Below, one piece after another: positions 59,509-64,000 of a stretch of DNA of 64,000 nucleotides. The position numbers and the translations under genes were made by a program. How positions within the stretch are numbered: position 1 is the stretch's first letter; every line of letters begins with the position of its first letter. The DNA comes from an uncultured Pseudomonadota bacterium (GTDB lineage: Bacteria > Myxococcota_A > UBA796 > SXON01): contig CAIQVJ010000132.1 of NCBI GenBank assembly GCA_903875225.1, positions 116,999 through 180,998 on the forward strand, read 5' to 3'. The notes beneath the pieces are model-generated. The model made no database searches and was not told where the DNA came from. It worked only from the letters and a program-made list of their open reading frames with translations.

Positions 59509-60243
59509 ATGTATCTGCGACTCATGCGAACTCTCCCCGTTCTCCCGGTTCTCGGCGCCTTCGCGCTGCTCTCCGGGTGTTTTCCCGAGATCAAGACCGA
59601 CACCGGCGGCAATCGCCCCCACCCGGACGGGGATGCGGACGCCGACGCGGACGCCGATGGCGACTCGGACGCCGACTCAGACGCTGATACCGACGCGGAC
59701 GGGGACACCGACACCGACACCGACGCCGATACGGACACCGAGCCAGACACTCGCGGGTGGCCGGCCGTCCTGGAGTTGGACGCTTCCTGGAGCGTGGCAG
59801 GATCGAACTGGTCGTCCGGAGTGTACTCGCAGGCCCTCGTCTCCGCAGCCAGCCACGACCCGCTGTGCACCCTCGAAGGGGACCTCTACCGGTCGGGCAG
59901 CAACACCGTGTCGTCTGATTGTCCAGGGTGTGTTTGGCAATTTGGACTGTCCATCCGCAACTCCCAGGTGAGCGGCCACTGCGGGGGCAACACCCAGTAC
60001 CAGGATGGAGCGTTGGACGTCGAGCTGGGCGAGCTCGCGTTCTCGCCGGTCTACGAGATCTTCGACTGGTACTCCATGAGCTACACCACCTACACGAACA
60101 TCCTGTTCGAGCGGCCCAGCGGCTACCCCAATTTCTACCTTTTCGCGTGGTCCACCCCCGCCACCTCGTACGCCGACGTGAACGGATCGAGCGTGAACGG
60201 GAGCGCGTCGCTACGCTTCGACGGCACCTACTACTACTACTGA
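59509..60243 (+). CDS. Surface lipoprotein with Asp-rich linker
   Basis: A 244-residue protein. The signal peptide ends in LLSGC, a lipobox. Residues about 40-81 are an Asp/Ala/Thr/Gly repeat linker, then a C-terminal domain of about 160 residues rich in Ser, Tyr and Trp with four Cys (DPLCTLEG, SSDCPGCVWQF, SGHCGGNTQ) and ending in FDGTYYYY. Such lipoproteins are common in Myxococcota; the globular domain is not recognised. ATG at 59509 has AGGA upstream; a Met five codons on is also possible. It is convergent with the arginase gene, with seven bases between them. Confidence 0.8.
   Translation: MYLRLMRTLPVLPVLGAFALLSGCFPEIKTDTGGNRPHPDGDADADADADGDSDADSDADTDADGDTDTDTDADTDTEPDTRGWPAVLELDASWSVAGSNWSSGVYSQALVSAASHDPLCTLEGDLYRSGSNTVSSDCPGCVWQFGLSIRNSQVSGHCGGNTQYQDGALDVELGELAFSPVYEIFDWYSMSYTTYTNILFERPSGYPNFYLFAWSTPATSYADVNGSSVNGSASLRFDGTYYYY
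59626..59751 (+). repeat. Six-base periodic repeat coding for the Asp-rich linker
   Basis: About 21 repeats of GAC/GAT followed by GCx, ACx, GGx or TCx codons, giving a 42-residue linker of alternating Asp with Ala, Thr, Gly or Ser. Such tracts can expand or shrink by slippage, so linker length may vary between strains. Confidence 0.75.
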
Positions 60244-60250
60244 CACGAGC

Positions 60251-61156
60251 CTACAGGATCGTCTTGCCCAACGCCGAGGTCAGGAGCCACACCGCCAGCT
60301 TTCCGGTGCGGTTCTCCGAGTCGACCACGGGGTTGAGCTCGACCATCTCTGCGCCGAGCAGCTTTCCCGTCGCCGCTGTTTTTTCGCAGATCAGGTGGGA
60401 CTCCCGGAAGGAGAGCCCTCCGGGCACGGGAGTCCCGACGCCGGGGGCGTGCTGGGGGTCGACGCCGTCGAGATCGAACGAGAGGTGTACCCCCGCGGTC
60501 CCCGTCGTGACCCGGGAGAGGGCCTCGTTCACGCACACGGCGGTGCCGCGGTCATCGAGCTCGCTCATCGAGTAGACCCGCACCCCGGTCTCCTTGACGA
60601 GCGCCTTCTCCGTCCCGTCCACGTCCCGGGCTCCGATCACGCAGACGTCGCGGGGGTCGAGCGCCGGTTCGCTGCCGGCGATGGCGACAAGCTCGGCTGG
60701 GCCCTGTCCGAGCAGGACCGCCAGCGGCATGCCGTGGATGTTGCCGGAGGGGGAGGTGCCGGGCGTGTTCATGTCGGTGTGGGCGTCCACCCAGAGCACC
60801 CCGATGCGCTTGCCCCGCTTCCGCCAATAGCGCGCGATCCCCGAGATCGTGCCGATGGCGACCGAGTGGTCCCCCCCGAGGACGATCGGGAAGTTCCCGG
60901 CCTCCAGCTCGCGTTCCACGTGGTCCGCGAGCTCGGCGCACACCGCCGCGATCTCCGGGAGGTAGCGGGCGGTGGGATCCCCGAACGAACTCATCTCCTG
61001 CGAGGGGACCGAGATCGCGAACGTGTGGTTCACGCGGTGTCCGAGCGACTCGAGCCCCTGCTTCAATCCAGCGAGGTGGATCGCGGACGGCCCCATGTCG
61101 ACCCCCCGACGTCCGGCGCCCAGGTCGAGGTGCATGTTCCCGATGACGATGTTCAT
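60251..61156 (-). CDS. Arginase/agmatinase family ureohydrolase
   Basis: A 301-residue binuclear manganese enzyme. The metal ligands are visible in LGGDHSVAIG, VLWVDAHTDMNTPGTSPSGNIHGMPLA, and HLSFDLDGVDPQHAPGVGTPVPGG. The last motif with early NMHLDLGAGRRGVDMGPSAIH is closer to bacillus-type arginases than to agmatinases. It yields urea plus ornithine or putrescine. Substrate is inference from resemblance. Start ATG at 61156. Confidence 0.9.
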   Translation of the reverse strand: MNIVIGNMHLDLGAGRRGVDMGPSAIHLAGLKQGLESLGHRVNHTFAISVPSQEMSSFGDPTARYLPEIAAVCAELADHVERELEAGNFPIVLGGDHSVAIGTISGIARYWRKRGKRIGVLWVDAHTDMNTPGTSPSGNIHGMPLAVLLGQGPAELVAIAGSEPALDPRDVCVIGARDVDGTEKALVKETGVRVYSMSELDDRGTAVCVNEALSRVTTGTAGVHLSFDLDGVDPQHAPGVGTPVPGGLSFRESHLICEKTAATGKLLGAEMVELNPVVDSENRTGKLAVWLLTSALGKTIL

Positions 61157-61208
61157 GCGGTCCCTGCTAACCCGCGAACGCCGCTCCCCTCGGGCCCGGC
61201 ATCGGCCG

Positions 61209-61490
61209 TCAGGAGTTCGGGTTCTCGAAGTTGCGGCGGTTCATCCATTCCTGGAAGCCCTGGCCCATGCCCGTGCCGGCCCAATTCTTGGTGAAGCGCG
61301 CCACGAAGATGCGGTCCTCGGCGCCCACGTGAGGCTTGAGCAGGTCCCTGATCTGCGATGCGGTGAACCGGCTCTCGACGATCCAGGCCCCCTTCGTGCG
61401 GTTGGACCAGTTCCCGAGGGCCTTGAGCGCGCGCTCGAGCTCCGGGTATTCGGGCCGCGAGCTCAGTTCCAGGACCACTAGGTACATCAT
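61209..61490 (-). CDS. Small SinR-family / Cas2-fold-like protein
   Basis: A 93-residue protein starting MMYLVVLELSSRPEYPELER. The order beta-strand, helix (ELERALKALGNW), strand with AWIVESRFTASQIRDLL, then DRIFVARFTKNWAGTGM resembles the small ferredoxin-fold proteins annotated as SinR-like or Cas2-like. No CRISPR genes are near. The start is ambiguous; ATG at 61490 is favoured, as GGAG precedes it by nine bases. The role is unknown; RNA binding or nuclease activity is a guess from fold only. Confidence 0.6.
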   Translation of the reverse strand: MMYLVVLELSSRPEYPELERALKALGNWSNRTKGAWIVESRFTASQIRDLLKPHVGAEDRIFVARFTKNWAGTGMGQGFQEWMNRRNFENPNS

Positions 61491-61553
61491 TGCAGGCATC
61501 TCCAAGGGTGTGCGAGGCTAACGTGGTGGCTGCGGCAGGGATAGGGCCTCTAC

Positions 61554-62396
61554 ATGCGCGGTTGGCATGTGTATGAGGTCGAGGTGGCTCGTCGGCAGGT
61601 GCCGGACGTGAGCCGTCAGCTCCGGGAGATCGGCGCGACCGGTCTGCAGGAGGATCAGCTGCCCGGCGTTCAGCCAGTCCTGCGCCAGCCCTGGGACACC
61701 GGCCCCGCGCCCCGGCAGCCCCGACGCGTGCTCCTTCGGGCGTGGTTCGACAGCCGCCCCGCCGTCGAGCTCCCGGGGACCTGGAGTTTTCAGCCCGAGG
61801 AGGACTGGAATGAAGGGTGGAAGGTGCATTTCCAACCTGTGCACATCTCCTCGCGCCTCGCGATCGCTGCCCCGTGGCATGGACTGGCGGGCGCGGGTGT
61901 GGTGATCATCGAGCCGGGGAATGCCTTCGGCACGGGGGACCACGTCACCACCCGCTCCTGCCTGGTCGCGATCGAGCGCCTCGCGGTCGACGGGGGCACG
62001 CTGCTCGACGTGGGCTGTGGCTCGGGCATCCTCGCGCTCGCCGCGGCGCGCCTCGGCATGGTCGCGTTTGGCAACGATCTGGACACGGACGCAGTCCGAG
62101 CGGCGGTGGACGCTGCGCGAGCGAACGATCTGGCGGTGCGCTTCTCCGACGCCCCCTTGAACGCGCTCCCCGCCGATTTTCCCGCCACCTACGATCTGGT
62201 CGTCGCAAATCTGTACGCCGAGGTGCTCGCGGCGCTGGCGCCCGATCTCCTCCGGGTGGCCGACGGGCCGATCGCCTGCGCGGGCATCCTGTCCGACCGC
62301 GCGCACCTGGTTCGCGATGCGCTGGGGAGCCGCGCCCTGCTCGTGGACGAGACCTCGGGGGACTGGACGCACCTCGTGTTCGGTGGGCGGCCGTGA
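61554..62396 (+). CDS. prmA: Ribosomal protein L11 methyltransferase
   Basis: A 280-residue enzyme. The N-terminal substrate domain (about 1-90) begins GWHVYEVEVARRQVPDVSR; the WNEGWKVHFQPVHI linker follows; the SAM domain starts EPGNAFGTGDHVTTRSCLVAI and LLDVGCGSGILALAAARLG, with the NLYAEVLAALAP motif (the NPL-type segment). It trimethylates L11. Its stop overlaps the rsmE GTG (GTGA). prmA-rsmE pairs are common. Start ATG at 61554. Confidence 0.93.
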   Translation: MRGWHVYEVEVARRQVPDVSRQLREIGATGLQEDQLPGVQPVLRQPWDTGPAPRQPRRVLLRAWFDSRPAVELPGTWSFQPEEDWNEGWKVHFQPVHISSRLAIAAPWHGLAGAGVVIIEPGNAFGTGDHVTTRSCLVAIERLAVDGGTLLDVGCGSGILALAAARLGMVAFGNDLDTDAVRAAVDAARANDLAVRFSDAPLNALPADFPATYDLVVANLYAEVLAALAPDLLRVADGPIACAGILSDRAHLVRDALGSRALLVDETSGDWTHLVFGGRP

Positions 62397-63067
62397 ATCG
62401 CCTGCTGGTGCCCCACGGTGGCGAGGTCGGAGAACGGGTGCTCGCGGGGCTGGCTGAGAGCCATCACCTGCTGGACGTGCAACGGGTCGCGCGGGGGCGG
62501 ATGGTGCGCCTCTCCGACGGGGAGGGCTGGGTCGCGGACGCGGAGCTTGTGGACGTCGTGGCTGGGCAGGCGGTCCTCGAGGTTCGGGCGGTGCTGCCAC
62601 CCGAGGCGGTCGCGGAGCGGGTGGTCGTCATCGGGATGCCGAAGGCCGGTGCCCTGGAGGAGGCGCTCGTGCTCGGGGCGGAGGCGGGGGCGACCGCGTT
62701 CGTGCTGGTCCGGGCGATGCGCAGCCCTCCGGGTGAGCTCCGCGCTGATCGGCTGGACCGGGTGCTGCGGGCGTGCGCCACCCAGTGCGGGCGCGGCGAG
62801 CTTCCGCTCGTGCGTGGGCCTGTCTCGTTGAGCGATCTGGGACCGCTGCCCGCGGCGCGTTTCGTGGCCACCCCCGGGCGGCATCCTGTGCCTTCGCTCC
62901 TCTCCGGGGAGGGCGCTGCCATCGCCGTGGGCTCGGAGGGTGGCTGGGACGAGGTGGAGCAGCGGGCACTCGAGGGTCAGGGGTTCGCGCCCCTGGGGCT
63001 CGGTCCGTTCATCCTGCGAACGCCCACCGCCGTCGCGGTCGGGTTGGGGAGGCTTTGCCGTGGCTGA
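62393..63067 (+). CDS. rsmE: 16S rRNA m3U1498 methyltransferase
   Basis: A 224-residue SPOUT-class enzyme. It has the N-terminal PUA-like part (HHLLDVQRVARGRMVRLSDGEG) and the knotted domain with VIGMPKAGALEEALVLGAEAGA, ATQCGRGELPLV, AAIAVGSEGGWDEVEQRALEGQGF and GPFILRTPTAVAVGLGRL, the classic trefoil-knot tail. It is translationally coupled to prmA through a GTGA overlap; its last bases overlap the ung start by eight. Confidence 0.93.
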   Translation: MNRLLVPHGGEVGERVLAGLAESHHLLDVQRVARGRMVRLSDGEGWVADAELVDVVAGQAVLEVRAVLPPEAVAERVVVIGMPKAGALEEALVLGAEAGATAFVLVRAMRSPPGELRADRLDRVLRACATQCGRGELPLVRGPVSLSDLGPLPAARFVATPGRHPVPSLLSGEGAAIAVGSEGGWDEVEQRALEGQGFAPLGLGPFILRTPTAVAVGLGRLCRG

Positions 63068-63731
63068 TCCGAGGTTGCACCCGTCCTGGCTTCGGCATCT
63101 CGCCCCGGAGTTCCAGGAGCCCTACATCGACTCACTCCGCTCCTTCCTGACCGAGGAGAAGCGCGCTGCGAGGGTCTTTCCTCCGGGGCCCGAGATCTTC
63201 AATGCGTTCAACCTGACCCCATTGGAGCAGGTGCGCGTCGTCATCCTGGGCCAGGACCCCTACATCCGGCCCGGACAGGCGCACGGGCTGTGCTTCTCGG
63301 TCCGGCGGCCCACGCCCCCTCCGCCCTCGTTGCAGAACATCTTCAAGGAGCTGCAGGCCGACGTGGGCTTCACCCTGCCAGACCACGGCGACCTCACCCC
63401 GTGGGCGCAACAGGGGGTGCTCCTGCTCAACTCCGTGCTGACGGTGCGCGAGGGGGTCTCCTTTTCACATGCGAACCGGGGCTGGGAACGCTTCACCGAC
63501 CGCGCGATCGAGCTCGTGGCTGCCGAGCGCAGCCGGGTGGTCTTCCTGCTCTGGGGGCGGCCTGCCCAGGAAAAGGCCGGACGCATCGATCGCACGCGTC
63601 ATCATGTGTTGATGTGTGCGCACCCCTCGCCGATGTCCGCCACACGTGGCTTCTTCGGATGTCGGCACTTCTCGAAGACCAATGCACTCTTGAAGGCAGA
63701 CGGCGCGGCCGGGATCGACTGGCAGATCTAA
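63060..63731 (+). CDS. ung: Uracil-DNA glycosylase, family 1
   Basis: A 223-residue UDG. The water-activating motif is VVILGQDPYIRPGQAHGLCFSV (GQDPY), PPSLQNIFKELQADVG matches the family, LLLNSVLTVREG is the uracil-binding segment, and CAHPSPMSATRGFFGCRHFSKTN contains the HPSP intercalation loop. It excises uracil from DNA in base-excision repair. The start is GTG at 63060, overlapping rsmE by eight bases. Confidence 0.96.
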   Translation: MADPRLHPSWLRHLAPEFQEPYIDSLRSFLTEEKRAARVFPPGPEIFNAFNLTPLEQVRVVILGQDPYIRPGQAHGLCFSVRRPTPPPPSLQNIFKELQADVGFTLPDHGDLTPWAQQGVLLLNSVLTVREGVSFSHANRGWERFTDRAIELVAAERSRVVFLLWGRPAQEKAGRIDRTRHHVLMCAHPSPMSATRGFFGCRHFSKTNALLKADGAAGIDWQI

Positions 63732-63780
63732 ACAGGATCGCTGCTCAACGTAGCGGTTCGAGGCCGTCGTTGTCCGAGAT

Positions 63781-63843
63781 CGACTCTCGAGCGTCGAGTC
63801 TCGATCGGCGACTCTCGACTTTCGAGACACGATCGTCGATCAC
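63781..63843. repeat. Degenerate heptanucleotide repeat array
   Basis: Nine consecutive 7-base units of the form CGANNNN (CGACTCT, CGAGCGT, CGAGTCT, CGATCGG, CGACTCT, CGACTTT, CGAGACA, CGATCGT, CGATCAC). Seven TCGA tetramers fall within 60 bases. The array starts about 50 bases past the ung stop. The function is unknown. Confidence 0.7.
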
Positions 63844-63901
63844 GACACTCGTATCTGCGACGTCACGGGCACGGGTTGGCGGCGGCGCGGCCCCCGCGGG
63901 G

Positions 63902-63949
63902 GGAGGGCCGCGTACCGCCCGGTCTGGAGGACTCAACCCGCGGCCCTCC
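63902..63949. other. Perfect 11-base hairpin before the last gene
   Basis: GGAGGGCCGCG (63902-63912) pairs exactly with CGCGGCCCTCC (63939-63949), loop 26 bases. The first base of the GGAG ribosome site of the last gene (63950-63953) follows directly, so the structure could regulate its translation or end upstream transcripts. No T-run follows. Confidence 0.5.
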
Positions 63950-63959
63950 GGAGTCTTCG

Positions 63960-64000
63960 ATGGAGTACCGTTTCGATCACGAGAATCTCGATGCTTACAA
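63960..64000 (+). CDS. Probable four-helix-bundle protein (5' end only)
   Basis: Only 13 full codons are inside the window: MEYRFDHENLDAY. This matches the usual start of small four-helix-bundle proteins of the 23S rRNA intervening-sequence protein (S23/Avd-like) family, which typically begin FDHEKLDVY. GGAG lies six bases upstream of the ATG. The reading is short, so the family call rests on the motif alone. Confidence 0.45.
   Translation, partial: MEYRFDHENLDAY

Noticed and set aside
59418..59870. Minus-strand Ser/Val repeat protein opposite the Asp-rich linker
   Set aside because: It is the antisense reading of the GAC-GCx repeat and has no start or context of a real gene.
61209..61490. 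Evidence for a CRISPR adaptation module from the Cas2-like protein
   Set aside because: No Cas1, repeats or spacers anywhere in the window; resemblance is to the stand-alone SinR-like group.

Overview
The window is a GC-rich, densely coded bacterial chromosome segment. Most genes abut or overlap by 1-4 bases. I infer a Myxococcota-type organism (old deltaproteobacteria) from four things: a lipoprotein with a long Asp-Ala/Asp-Thr linker, a type IV pilus ATPase fused to HEAT repeats, an EPS locus in which an OPX protein without a C-terminal helix is paired with a beta-barrel, and the start of a four-helix-bundle gene behind a heptanucleotide repeat. No rRNA, tRNA, transposase or CRISPR array was seen. 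The taxonomic call is an inference.

Layout. 1-3.1 kb: a truncated NtrC-type regulator (minus), then usp and a CoA-transferase coupled by a 4-base overlap, and a small secreted protein with a terminator. 3.2-34.7 kb: one large Wzx/Wzy-type polysaccharide locus in four blocks. (a) 3.2-7.8 kb, minus: outer-membrane beta-barrel, UDP-sugar epimerase, UDP-sugar dehydrogenase, OPX export protein. (b) 7.9-16.3 kb, plus: tyrosine kinase/co-polymerase, polymerase/ligase-like protein with TPRs, two methyltransferases, a glycosyltransferase and a second polymerase-like protein. (c) 16.2-32.4 kb, minus: two methyltransferases, six glycosyltransferases, a helical-barrel protein, a beta-propeller protein, the Wzx flippase, two phosphosugar transferases, two DegT aminotransferases and a PglD-like acetyltransferase. 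(d) 32.7-34.7 kb, plus: a PglF-like dehydratase. PglF, PglE, PglD and PglC analogues together predict a bacillosamine-type amino sugar as first residue. A broken acyltransferase tail lies between blocks c and d.

34.8-39.1 kb: boxB and boxC (aerobic benzoyl-CoA epoxidation and ring cleavage), divergent from a small membrane protein and boxR. The gap between them carries two copies of a palindromic repeat that overlap likely -10 elements. boxA and the benzoate-CoA ligase are not in the window. 39.4-41.3 kb: an OmpR-type regulator and histidine kinase. 41.3-45.3 kb: a small protein and two tandem PilT-like ATPases, the first with about 450 residues of HEAT repeats in front. 45.4-47.9 kb: glycogen phosphorylase and a lone receiver domain.

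48-64 kb: mixed housekeeping and envelope genes. They include a secreted hydrolase lipoprotein with a possibly broken downstream frame, RluA-type pseudouridine synthase, a TrmA/RlmD-like methyltransferase, mnmG, two glycosyltransferases, a methylmalonyl-CoA epimerase-like protein, nagZ-like, a LURP-one-like protein, an arginase-family protein, a SinR/Cas2-fold-like small protein, prmA, rsmE and ung. The window ends in a 7-base periodic repeat, a hairpin and the first codons of a probable four-helix-bundle protein.
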